From contig JAFAGA010000006.1 in NCBI GenBank assembly GCA_023423045.1, forward strand, positions 1-64,000: DNA of 64,000 bases. Direction: 5' to 3'. This stretch comes from Bacillota bacterium (GTDB lineage: Bacteria > Bacillota > Clostridia > Lachnospirales > Lachnospiraceae). Of this stretch, positions 26,624 to 34,019 are shown piece by piece. Every line of letters starts with the position of its first letter. The first letter of the stretch is position 1. Under the pieces are notes generated by a model. It did no database searches and had not been told where the DNA came from. It saw only the letters and a program-made list of their open reading frames with translations. Position numbers and translations under genes: made by a program.

Positions 26624-27307
26624 TTATATTACACCATTTTCTTTAAAGCTGTAATAGCTCCGATATGAACCAATAATCACATGATCCAGAAGATTAACCT
26701 TCAGCAAATCTCCGGCTGTTTTAATCGTCTTTGTGATATTGGTGTCTTCATGTGAGGGTGATGGATCCCCTGAGGGATGGTTATGCGCAATGATTATATT
26801 GACTGCTCCATTTACCAGCGCCTTTTTAAATAAAGCAGGAAGATCAACGACACATTGATTACAACCTCCTGTGAACAATAGCTCCGTTCCTAACATATTA
26901 CATTTTGCGTCCAAATATATTACATAGAAATTCTCATTTTGTGACGTTCCTATTTTTGAATAAAGAAAATCGGCTATCTTATCCGGTGAATTCACGTTAA
27001 ATCTTTTTATTGTCTCTGTAGAATATATTTCATTGTATAACGAGAGAAGCACTTCCAACTTTTTTCGTTTGGCGAGGCTGATATGCAGGCTATAAATATG
27101 CTTTTCCAATTCAGTAATTCCAAATTGATTAATAGCTTTCTCCATAATCGGGACGCTGATCCCTGTGAAATAGGAGAATGCTTCTGAAGCACTAAGTTTC
27201 TTGAACTCTCCTCCTTTTACCTTCTCTCTGATAACAGCCTCCAGATCCTCATATGTATTCCGGCTCTCTTCTTTAATCAAGGCATATTTAATATAATCAT
27301 TTATCAT
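26624..27307 (-). CDS. RadC-like JAB-domain protein
   Basis: The 227-residue protein ends in a JAMM/MPN+ metal site typical of RadC: HNHPSGDPSPSHED near residue 168, with TGGCNQCVVDLPALFKKAL before it. The N-terminal half is less conserved than in chromosomal RadC. Such copies are frequent in plasmids and integrative elements; a direct DNA-repair role is doubted. The ATG at 27307 has GGAAGGAG seven bases upstream. Confidence 0.85.
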   Translation of the reverse strand: MINDYIKYALIKEESRNTYEDLEAVIREKVKGGEFKKLSASEAFSYFTGISVPIMEKAINQFGITELEKHIYSLHISLAKRKKLEVLLSLYNEIYSTETIKRFNVNSPDKIADFLYSKIGTSQNENFYVIYLDAKCNMLGTELLFTGGCNQCVVDLPALFKKALVNGAVNIIIAHNHPSGDPSPSHEDTNITKTIKTAGDLLKVNLLDHVIIGSYRSYYSFKENGVI

Positions 27308-27399
27308 AAGTGACTCCTTCCATGAACATGAAGAAGGCCGCCTAACAGTCAACATTCCCGTCAGACGGCCTTAATCCTATTGTTATATTATAGGGTAAA

Positions 27400-28332
27400 C
27401 TATTGGTACTTGTTTAAGACAGCGATAAAGGTCTCCATTTGTTCATAATTCAAAGCTTTCCATGAAGCAACATGGAACAATTCCATTAGCAGCTCTTTAA
27501 ACCCATCCTCTGACAGTTGCTTTTCTTTAATGATAGCGCAAAGTGCTGTATATTGCTGCCTGGTTACAGACTTTACCATGCCACTGAGATATCCCGGTCC
27601 ATCGTATCTAAAATCTTCTACATCCTGAGTAAACCTTGAAGATAGTCCGCTCAGATTTAACACAGCATCAATCAAAGCCCGCTTTTTAGCCATCTTCAAG
27701 ATCGTATTCTGTATAGCAAATACATCGCTCATTTTATAGCATCCTTCCCGGCTATTGGACAAGCCTATGCCGGTAGCCTGTATTGCTCCTGCGGATCTAC
27801 TGATTAACTCCATCCTAGCCTCATAGCAGAATAAAGGACGACTGTAATTCTCCAGGCGATTTTTTATTTCGACAACCGGTACAACCCCAAAGAATCTGCA
27901 TAAGCGTTCCGCTCCTGACTTAAACAATGACGGTTTTGAATATCCTTTTATCATTCCATAGTCTATCCCTTCCGTAAGAACCTTTTCCACAAATTGCTGT
28001 AGTTCATATGCTTGTGTCAGTGCATCTTCTACCGATTGGTATACCTTTTCACCCCCATTCTCTGAGCTTTTCTTATGGATAACTCCAAACGGTATAATAT
28101 CCGCTTCATTAACGGCAGAATGCTCCCATAATGGCAGCAGTTCGATATTATCATTTCTCTTGCTGTCCTGTTCATTCGATATAATCTCAGAACCACTATG
28201 TTTTTGTTTCTCCACTAGTGGGGAAAATGAATCTGTTTGCTGTCGACCCCCTTTCTTATCTTTACTACTCGGTGCTTTACTATCTACCCTAGCCTTTGTT
28301 GTTTCTTTTTCAGCTGTATTACTACTATCCAT
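27400..28332 (-). CDS. Conserved plasmid/phage protein of unknown function
   Basis: The 310-residue protein has a disordered, charged N-terminal 90 residues. A conserved domain follows with GIDYGMIKGYSKPSLFKSGA, ERLCRFFGV and NTILKMAKKRALIDAVLNLS, then GLSSRFTQDVEDF. I recognise this domain from plasmids, phages and integrative elements but know no settled function; single-strand DNA handling has been the usual guess. It lies upstream of radC in the same direction, which agrees with a DNA-processing module. Confidence 0.55.
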   Translation of the reverse strand: MDSSNTAEKETTKARVDSKAPSSKDKKGGRQQTDSFSPLVEKQKHSGSEIISNEQDSKRNDNIELLPLWEHSAVNEADIIPFGVIHKKSSENGGEKVYQSVEDALTQAYELQQFVEKVLTEGIDYGMIKGYSKPSLFKSGAERLCRFFGVVPVVEIKNRLENYSRPLFCYEARMELISRSAGAIQATGIGLSNSREGCYKMSDVFAIQNTILKMAKKRALIDAVLNLSGLSSRFTQDVEDFRYDGPGYLSGMVKSVTRQQYTALCAIIKEKQLSEDGFKELLMELFHVASWKALNYEQMETFIAVLNKYQ

Positions 28333-28392
28333 TAATATCCCTCCTTGAGCAATGAAATAATGATTGCATTGGGCAGTAAAGAGGTGTAAAAT

Positions 28393-28503
28393 TTATATTG
28401 CGAAGTATAAATTATACAGGCCCCTCTTCACTAACCCAAATGCTACCGTCTGTAGTGCCGGTTCTGTCCAGAGCGGCTTGTATTTTTTCTTTTTACAATC
28501 CAT
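28393..28503 (-). CDS. Possible 36-residue coupled peptide
   Basis: An ATG two bases past the preceding stop codon opens a 36-codon frame (MDCKKKKYKPLWTEPALQTV..., stop at 28393). GGCGGGTG lies just upstream. It is basic at the start and hydrophobic at the end. Position suggests translational coupling, but so short a frame may be chance. Confidence 0.3.
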   Translation of the reverse strand: MDCKKKKYKPLWTEPALQTVAFGLVKRGLYNLYFAI

Positions 28504-28505
28504 GC

Positions 28506-28814
28506 CTACACCCGCCTTCCATAATTCATTTCCGTAATCATCCATTCTCTCAACTCCTCTAAGAAATTACACTCACTTCTTATCCACAATCGGTACAGAT
28601 AATCTAATGCCTGTGCTTCCTTCAACAGAGCCTCCAGCGCACCCTCTTTCGCTCTGCTAAAGTCAATCGTCTGAATTACTTCCAATATGTGCTCCTTCCA
28701 TACCAGCTCATAAGCCTTATTGAGAATTTCCCGACAACCTATATTCCCGTTCAAGAATGTCTCTTCAAGCCCCTGGTATTCATCAAATAATCGTTTCATC
28801 AACATTTGTTCCAA
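28506..28814 (-). CDS. Small helical protein, unknown
   Basis: I place the start at TTG 28814 because AAGGAGAGAGG lies just upstream, giving 102 residues (EQMLMKRLFDEYQGLEETFL...). It is strongly helical and acidic, with conserved-looking aromatic pairs near the end. No family is recognised. It follows the Cys-rich frame and is part of the minus-strand element operon. Confidence 0.45.
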   Translation of the reverse strand: MEQMLMKRLFDEYQGLEETFLNGNIGCREILNKAYELVWKEHILEVIQTIDFSRAKEGALEALLKEAQALDYLYRLWIRSECNFLEELREWMITEMNYGRRV

Positions 28815-28833
28815 ATGAATCCTCTCTCCTTTC

Positions 28834-29022
28834 TCAATCCAAACTACATTCATCACATAAAACACAAAAATGGCAATAGCTTTGTTCAAAACACTCTCCA
28901 CAAATCCATGCACCAGCTACAATGACCGGCATGCAACTAATCAGATACTCTTTGCATCCTTCCCGGCACGGTGACGGCATCTCACATGTGATTGCTCTTC
29001 CCTCCATGAAACAATGTCTCAT
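28834..29022 (-). CDS. Small cysteine-rich protein
   Basis: A 62-residue frame with 11 cysteines, several in CxxC or CxxxC spacing (CREGC, CGEC, CHFCVLCDEC). The ATG at 29022 is preceded at 11 bases by GGAAGGG. It probably binds zinc or forms a compact metal cluster. Similar small Cys-rich frames occur in clostridial integrative elements; function unknown. Confidence 0.45.
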   Translation of the reverse strand: MRHCFMEGRAITCEMPSPCREGCKEYLISCMPVIVAGAWICGECFEQSYCHFCVLCDECSLD

Positions 29023-29101
29023 TTAACTCACTTCCCTTCCAAAATAAAAAATCTCATGGCTGCTATCTCCATGAGCTTCTGTCTGCTTTATTATTCATTT
29101 A

Positions 29102-30040
29102 TTATCCAATCATACCGATCCTGTCGGCTTTCCTGCTATAGAGATAAACATTATCGCCCAGAACCTCATTAGGCTGAACTTTCGTAATATTGACCTCGTC
29201 AATCATTTCTCTAATGTCATCCGGTCTCATGTGCCCTTTTACCGGAAGCAAAATCAGTTCATGTATTGATGATGGAATGATAAACAGGTTCGCTTCTATA
29301 TCGTTTGCAAAGTTACGGATTAATCCATCATAAAGCATAACGGCGGCACCGTTTATTCCACTACAATTTGATGCAACATACATTTCCTGTCCTGCTCCGG
29401 ATGTGTCCATTTGAGCAAGTTGCTCTTTAGCTTCATCACTGATATCATTATCCAGAATATCCATCATAACCTGCTTCATATCCCGTATTGATGCCGGTAG
29501 AAGCTTCGGCGTATTTCTTCTGGCTAATTCAAGCAAAGTGTCAATGTCCGCTCCCCAGAGATTAAGCAGGCTGTTTCGGATTGTTGTACTGGCTATTTCA
29601 TCCCGATCCATTGATACAATCACAGAAAAGACAATTGCCAGGTCAAAGAGCTGGAGATATGGTACATCAGCAAGAAACTTTTTGTTTCGTTCCAGGTTGA
29701 TAAGCTTAAAGACCACCTTATTCTTAACCTTCTTAAAATCCATCAGTTCACCAGCCCCTATATTCAAATTGGATGCCTCCTTGCTCTCGTATACGGCAAT
29801 AATCTCCTTGACAATCTCCGATATCCGCATCCCGCTCTGATATTGAGCATAGTATTCCTCCAAATAGATTGTAGGTGCCCAGACCGATTTCTGCTTTACA
29901 ATGTTTAGTCCAAAAAGAACCATATCGTTATTCTTTATTGCTTCGTTGACACTAACTTGGTAATCCGAACCAAAATATGCCTGGACTGCTGTTAATACCT
30001 CTTCATTGAACATTTTCTGTGCTGTAAAATTTGACTTCAT
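29102..30040 (-). CDS. DUF5688-family protein
   Basis: The 312-residue soluble protein shows features I associate with DUF5688, a family confined mostly to Lachnospiraceae mobile elements: VKQKSVWAPTIYLEEYYAQY, VVFKLINLERNKKFLADVPY, DLAIVFSV and a C-terminal LFIIPSSIHELILLP. No catalytic motif is evident and no activity is known. An isolated gene; 30041-30413 upstream holds only hairpins. Confidence 0.7.
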   Translation of the reverse strand: MKSNFTAQKMFNEEVLTAVQAYFGSDYQVSVNEAIKNNDMVLFGLNIVKQKSVWAPTIYLEEYYAQYQSGMRISEIVKEIIAVYESKEASNLNIGAGELMDFKKVKNKVVFKLINLERNKKFLADVPYLQLFDLAIVFSVIVSMDRDEIASTTIRNSLLNLWGADIDTLLELARRNTPKLLPASIRDMKQVMMDILDNDISDEAKEQLAQMDTSGAGQEMYVASNCSGINGAAVMLYDGLIRNFANDIEANLFIIPSSIHELILLPVKGHMRPDDIREMIDEVNITKVQPNEVLGDNVYLYSRKADRIGMIG

Positions 30041-30229
30041 CCTAATCTTCTCTCCTTTGATATGATTTTTGTTTTCTTTTCCTCAGCAAAGAACACACCT
30101 TTCAGACAATCATCCTACACTCATAGGCATCACCCCTTTCATAATACTTTCATAAAATTAGGCATAAAAAAATAAGCCTTTTTATGTCATGCTTAGGACA
30201 TCATAATAAAACAACCCTTTGTTGAAAGA

Positions 30230-30304
30230 CCCGTGGGGTTACAAACGATAAAGTTGAAATTGCAGGACACCTCCAGGTCCACGGGAAAATTTTTATATTT
30301 TTTC
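30230..30304 (+). ncRNA. Unexplained hairpin followed by a T-rich stretch
   Basis: CCCGTGG (30230-30236) pairs with CCACGGG (30279-30285) around 42 bases that contain a smaller GGAC/GTCC pair. A TTTTTATATTTTTTC stretch follows. It looks like the 3' end of a structured transcript or a terminator on the plus strand, but no plus-strand gene precedes it. It lies in the 373-bp gap 30041-30413. Confidence 0.3.
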
Positions 30305-30413
30305 TATCTATACGGCGCTTCAAATCAATAACCCTTCCACCACCAATTCAAGAGAAGTACACTCATGACAGTTCGTATCCGGATTGACACTATAGACATA
30401 GATCGATATGTAT

Positions 30414-31265
30414 TTATAAAAACTTTAATTGCTCATACGCTCCTTTGAAGAAGATATTACAACTCCTCATTACTTCACCAGGCAATATTTCTCTTAACAT
30501 CATATCTCCATGCAGGCTCTTTGAATAATATAGCTGTTTATTATAGGCAATACTTAAAGCCAATTTATTTGATGTATCTTCTGATAGATTAACCTTAAAA
30601 TCCCCACTCAACCCATGAATAACCTCATCACTGAGTTTTCTATAATCTCCTCCAAAATACCCATATAGTTCAATACACTCCTTATACTCCCTCAGAATAT
30701 TGTCCTGAACAAATATTTTGAATCGATTTGAAAAGAACCCATTTTCACTATTTTGCAATATCTTAGCTCCTTTTGGACCATATATGCTTCCAAAACTGTT
30801 GTTCCAGTCCGCCAGAAACCAACCTTCAATCTCTGGAGAAGCATGAAATTGAATCACTGGAAAATCTTCTTTCTTATCTAATATTCCACGCACTCTGGCT
30901 GCAAGATTATTAATATACGCCTCATATTCTGAGTTTCTGCATACTATTTTAATTTCCCTTTTATCATCATTGGCCAAAGAATAGAATTTACCATCTAGAT
31001 CATCTTCTATAAGAACCCCGTCATAATCCTTTAGATCATCTTTATACTTTTCCAAATGGTCAAACATATATGCTATTAGAGAAGCTCCTGTCAGGCCACT
31101 GACCTCCGGCTTAAGCGGCGTTAATGCACTTCCTTTTCTTCTTCGGGTTTTATTCGGACATCTTTGATCGTAAATCACATCCGAATTAATTCTTTTCAAA
31201 AAACTGCTTAAGGCACCCGATTCTGTATAACCGCCAGTAAAAAAACATGCTAACTTTTTTACCAT
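30414..31265 (-). CDS. TOPRIM-like effector (RloB/DUF4276-type), second gene of an AAA pair
   Basis: The 283-residue protein has an acidic D-x-D motif near residue 82 (GVLIEDDLDGKFY). A RloB/DUF4276-like segment follows (FHASPEIEGWFLAD), which together resemble degenerate TOPRIM nucleases. Its ATG overlaps the upstream ATPase gene by 7 bp (ATGGTAA), so the two are translationally coupled. GGAGG lies six bases before the start. In AbiL, RloAB and PARIS the matching subunit is the toxic nuclease released by the ATPase. The family call is by motif and context. Confidence 0.55.
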   Translation of the reverse strand: MVKKLACFFTGGYTESGALSSFLKRINSDVIYDQRCPNKTRRRKGSALTPLKPEVSGLTGASLIAYMFDHLEKYKDDLKDYDGVLIEDDLDGKFYSLANDDKREIKIVCRNSEYEAYINNLAARVRGILDKKEDFPVIQFHASPEIEGWFLADWNNSFGSIYGPKGAKILQNSENGFFSNRFKIFVQDNILREYKECIELYGYFGGDYRKLSDEVIHGLSGDFKVNLSEDTSNKLALSIAYNKQLYYSKSLHGDMMLREILPGEVMRSCNIFFKGAYEQLKFL

Positions 31266-32509
31266 GGCCACCCTCCCACAAGGGGATCGCTCACTCTATA
31301 TAAATCCCCCAGTGTCCAATCCATAATATCAGGCATAAGATCATCTCGATTCAGCTTCTTAATCTTTCCGCTTTTTGAATCAAATACAAACACTCCGACC
31401 CTTCCCTCTCTGAATCCTTCCGTAAACTCATCTAAAAAGTCTGGAGAATGAGTACTGACAAAACATTGTTTGAAATTCCCCGATATCTGTATCATCTTGG
31501 CAACCAGCTTCTGCCATGCCGGATGCAGGTTCATTTCTGGTTCATCGACAGCTAACATAGATAAGCCTTCACTCGCCGGAACGCATAAAAGCATAATTAA
31601 GATTAAAGCTTTTACTGTCCCATCCGATACTTCTGAAAGCATAAATTTCTTTCCATCTTTCTGTATCTGAAAGCCTAGTTTACCCAATGCATTTTCTACT
31701 TTGACCTCTTCAATATCCGGTATTAAATAATGCAATTTTTTATTAAATCTATCTTCAAAAGACGAATCGATCTCTGAATAATGCTGATATACATTTACAA
31801 AGTTGGAGCCATCTTTTAATAACATCATTCCGTTATCTTGCTTATCACGCAACTGCCTTATATCACTAATATTAAATACCGCACTGGAATAAGAATAAAA
31901 ACTTTTAAAATAATCTCTCATCTCATTTAATACTTCCAATGTACCTTTTCGGATATCCAATGATGAGAATATAGAAGGATTTTCAAAAAATACTTTTTCA
32001 AATTGTAACAATATTGTTTCGTCTCTGGATATTTGTGCTGTAAAGCGCTTATTCGGCTGCCCCTTTTTACCGGCAGAAGAAAAAATACCCTCACCTGGTT
32101 TTTCAGAATGGCAGTTAAAATAATTAAACGGCCTATCATATTTATCTGGTTTATTCAAATCATGCAGACTTTCATGTAAAATATAAAAATCATTCATATT
32201 CTCACCAGCATGTATCTTAAGTTTATAATCTACGTTCTTATCGCTTAAAGCTAATTTCCATTGAAATTGAATTGAAGGCTCGTTGGATGACTTGTCAAGC
32301 ATCTCATCCCATCCATTTCGTTTTACCTCTGATAATAAACCACTTTTTTCCGTCATGACACCATTCACCATATTAGCACAAAAGGATATTGCTTTAATAA
32401 AGTTACTCTTTCCCGCATTATTGGGTCCAATTAAAATATTAATCTTCTCAAATTCTAAATTATCTGTAGTAATATTTTTAAAATTCGTACAACAAAAATT
32501 TTTAATCAT
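31259..32509 (-). CDS. AAA (AAA_21/RloA-like) ATPase
   Basis: The 416-residue ABC/SMC-type ATPase has Walker A GPNNAGKSN (residue 28-36), a signature-like LSEVSDGTVKALIL, Walker B MLAVDEPEMNLHP and an H-loop STHSPDFLDEF. It resembles AbiLi, RloA, OLD and PARIS AriA ATPases without a fused TOPRIM domain. GAGGAG lies just before the ATG. It lies about 255 bp inside the attR end of the element and is coupled to the TOPRIM-like gene. The inferred role is phage sensing and control of the partner. Confidence 0.75.
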   Translation of the reverse strand: MIKNFCCTNFKNITTDNLEFEKINILIGPNNAGKSNFIKAISFCANMVNGVMTEKSGLLSEVKRNGWDEMLDKSSNEPSIQFQWKLALSDKNVDYKLKIHAGENMNDFYILHESLHDLNKPDKYDRPFNYFNCHSEKPGEGIFSSAGKKGQPNKRFTAQISRDETILLQFEKVFFENPSIFSSLDIRKGTLEVLNEMRDYFKSFYSYSSAVFNISDIRQLRDKQDNGMMLLKDGSNFVNVYQHYSEIDSSFEDRFNKKLHYLIPDIEEVKVENALGKLGFQIQKDGKKFMLSEVSDGTVKALILIMLLCVPASEGLSMLAVDEPEMNLHPAWQKLVAKMIQISGNFKQCFVSTHSPDFLDEFTEGFREGRVGVFVFDSKSGKIKKLNRDDLMPDIMDWTLGDLYRVSDPLVGGWPW

Positions 32510-32555
32510 CGCTATTCTCCTCGTATATTATTAATATCTATGCAAAATATCTCAT

Positions 32556-32879
32556 TCAAAATATATACATGATAAATATAACATTTGTAAATAAAAAACT
32601 CAACTGATTTGCAATCAGCTTTTTGCTGATGTATAATTGACTTTCAATAGTATTACCACATAGAAAAGGCTTCAGACACTCTTGCATCCAAAGCCGATTA
32701 CCTTTGATCATATTCATTTTTCCTAATCCTGATAAACCAAATCTGTTCTGGTTTGTTACACCTGTATGTACGGTCGATTTCGAAATTCCGAACTGTTTCG
32801 CAGTCTGCCTTACAGTTGCGTTATTGTCGATAATATAATTAGCGATCTCAACCGCCCGTTCCTCTATATAGCCTTTCAT
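32556..32879 (-). CDS. spoIIID: 5' part of interrupted spoIIID, running into a chimeric tail
   Basis: Codons 1-38 encode a canonical SpoIIID N-terminus (MKGYIEERAVEIANYIIDNN, then ATVRQTAKQFGISKSTVH). After the core GTACATA the frame continues into element DNA for about 69 meaningless residues to a stop at 32556, cutting the recognition helix. Joining at the core to 15739-15900 restores SKSTVHKDVTERL. The AAGGGGGA ribosome site lies about 33 bases before the ATG, across a hairpin (32887-32910). Transcription may start from the sigma-E-like element at 32938. The chimeric 107-residue product is unlikely to bind DNA normally. Confidence 0.93.
   Translation of the reverse strand: MKGYIEERAVEIANYIIDNNATVRQTAKQFGISKSTVHTGVTNQNRFGLSGLGKMNMIKGNRLWMQECLKPFLCGNTIESQLYISKKLIANQLSFLFTNVIFIMYIF
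32591..32618 (-). terminator. Weak terminator inside the element's right end
   Basis: CTGATT and AATCAG form a 6-bp stem, and on the minus strand TTGAGTTTTTTAT follows. It would stop transcripts entering the element from the spoIIID promoter before the AAA ATPase gene. Confidence 0.4.
32765..32771 (-). other. attR core GTACATA
   Basis: Minus-strand GTACATA at the other spoIIID junction, followed on the element side by CAGGTGTAAC. Joined to the attL element side it forms GTAACACCG-GTACATA-CAGGTGTAAC in two arms that match at 8 of 10 positions. Confidence 0.85.
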
Positions 32880-32886
32880 AGTGTCT

Positions 32887-32910
32887 GCGTTCTAACCCGG
32901 GGCAGAACGC
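32887..32910 (-). promoter_or_regulatory. Hairpin between ribosome site and start codon of spoIIID
   Basis: GCGTTCT (32887-32893) pairs with AGAACGC (32904-32910) between the AAGGGGGA site (32913-32920) and the ATG (32877-32879). When folded, the hairpin would bring the ribosome site to a usable distance; when open, the spacing is too long. Confidence 0.45.
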
Positions 32911-32937
32911 ATTCCCCCTTATTATCGTTGTTGTTAC

Positions 32938-32945
32938 ATTGTATG
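32938..32945 (-). promoter_or_regulatory. Sigma-E-like -10 box of spoIIID
   Basis: Minus-strand CATACAAT matches the sigma-E -10 consensus CATACAnT exactly, about 60 bp before the start codon. The -35 region 14 bp upstream is a poor match. Sigma-E control of spoIIID is established in B. subtilis. Confidence 0.55.
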
Positions 32946-33012
32946 CAGAGGAAATCAGCAGTAGTACTGAACAAATGAATAATTGTTTTCCTTTCTTTTG
33001 CAACCCGTACTT

Positions 33013-33999
33013 CTATTCCCTGATATGGATCAGCCGGCAGGCGCACCGGTACAATACCTCTGATAAAAACAGCGGCATATGATAATAGAAGAAGGAAAAG
33101 ACTTTTACCGATTTTTTTCTGCTGTCCGGCAAAAGAGAATTATCCTTCCAGGGAGATGCCTTCGCAGCCTTTTGATACTCCTCTTTCATCGGATGGATAC
33201 AGTGCTCCTCCCAAGGCCGTCCCACCAATCCGGTTGTAAAGTGAAGAATCGCCGGGTTACGTTTCGCCTCGTCCAATTCCTCCTGTGAATAAAAGCTGTT
33301 CATAAAGTAAATAGATTGAATCGTCTTTGCAGAGAAGGAATAGAAATTTGAGATGGCATTAAACCGGGGTGACACAATACGCTTTTGTTTTATGCAGACC
33401 CCGTTGATGGTTCCCTGATCATGATGCGGTACATTTCCTTCAAACCTTTGTATAAATTCCAAAAAACGCTTCTCCAGCTTCGCTTCGCGCCAACCCTTCA
33501 GGTTGATCATCAGAACTCCTGCATTCACATAATATTCATCCGGCTTTAAACCGATTTTTTTCAGAAAAAAGCGGTCCACCGTATCACGTACACCGGCTAC
33601 CATACAGCCTTCCAGATCTACATTCCAGAATTCCTCCAGAGAATCACGTATCACCGTATCACAATCCAGATAAAGAAGCTTTGTACAGCTTTCCGGCAGG
33701 ACGGAAGCCAGAAAAAGCCTTGCATAGGAGGCGATGGAGATCCTTCTTATTCCCATGTGCAGATCCAGAGCAGATACCGCCTCCTTCATGGACAGGAAAC
33801 GGATCACCCGATGATATCTGCCGGCAATCGATTTCAGCTTCTCCTTATTCGGCTCCCGAATACCGCAGTCCAGAACAAATACTTCTATTTCCAGGAAACC
33901 TTCATTGGATTGCAATAAGGACAGCATGGAGATTCCCAGATATTTTGCGTAATTATCGTCAGCTGCATACGCAGCATATAATTTTTGATTTTCCTCCAT
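33013..33999 (-). CDS. Family 8 glycosyltransferase
   Basis: The 328-residue protein has GT8 features: YAAYAADDNYAKYLGISMLS at the start, the metal-binding DxD in LLYLDCDTVIRDSLEEFW, YVNAGVLMINLKGW, and HHDQGTIN with a final LHFTTG. GT8 enzymes usually add glucose or galactose from UDP-sugars. It is the last gene of the exopolysaccharide operon, 20 bp downstream of the membrane protein gene, with an AGGAG site. It probably decorates the polymer or a lipid-linked intermediate. Confidence 0.9.
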   Translation of the reverse strand: MEENQKLYAAYAADDNYAKYLGISMLSLLQSNEGFLEIEVFVLDCGIREPNKEKLKSIAGRYHRVIRFLSMKEAVSALDLHMGIRRISIASYARLFLASVLPESCTKLLYLDCDTVIRDSLEEFWNVDLEGCMVAGVRDTVDRFFLKKIGLKPDEYYVNAGVLMINLKGWREAKLEKRFLEFIQRFEGNVPHHDQGTINGVCIKQKRIVSPRFNAISNFYSFSAKTIQSIYFMNSFYSQEELDEAKRNPAILHFTTGLVGRPWEEHCIHPMKEEYQKAAKASPWKDNSLLPDSRKKSVKVFSFFYYHMPLFLSEVLYRCACRLIHIRE

Positions 34000-34019
34000 C
34001 CCATTTCTCCTCTTTTTTG

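Larger units (their letters stand above)
15894..32771. mobile_element. Skin-like serine-recombinase element inserted in spoIIID
   Basis: The element lies between two direct copies of GTACATA (15894-15900 and 32765-32771, minus strand), giving a 16,871-bp excisable unit. Removing it restores an intact spoIIID in frame. It has its own large serine recombinase at one edge. Its cargo includes two Rep-like proteins, iteron-like repeats, RadC, DUF5688 and DUF6809-like proteins, secreted proteins, a phospholipase-D fusion and an AAA/TOPRIM-like pair. Base composition is visibly more AT-rich than the flanks. No conjugation or phage structural genes are visible. Known precedents are the skin elements in sigK of B. 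subtilis and C. difficile. Confidence 0.9.

Noticed and set aside
15894..32771. Conjugative element or prophage
   Set aside because: No coupling protein, type IV secretion, capsid, terminase or lysis genes are visible; the recombinase and Rep genes alone fit a non-conjugative skin-like or plasmid-like element.
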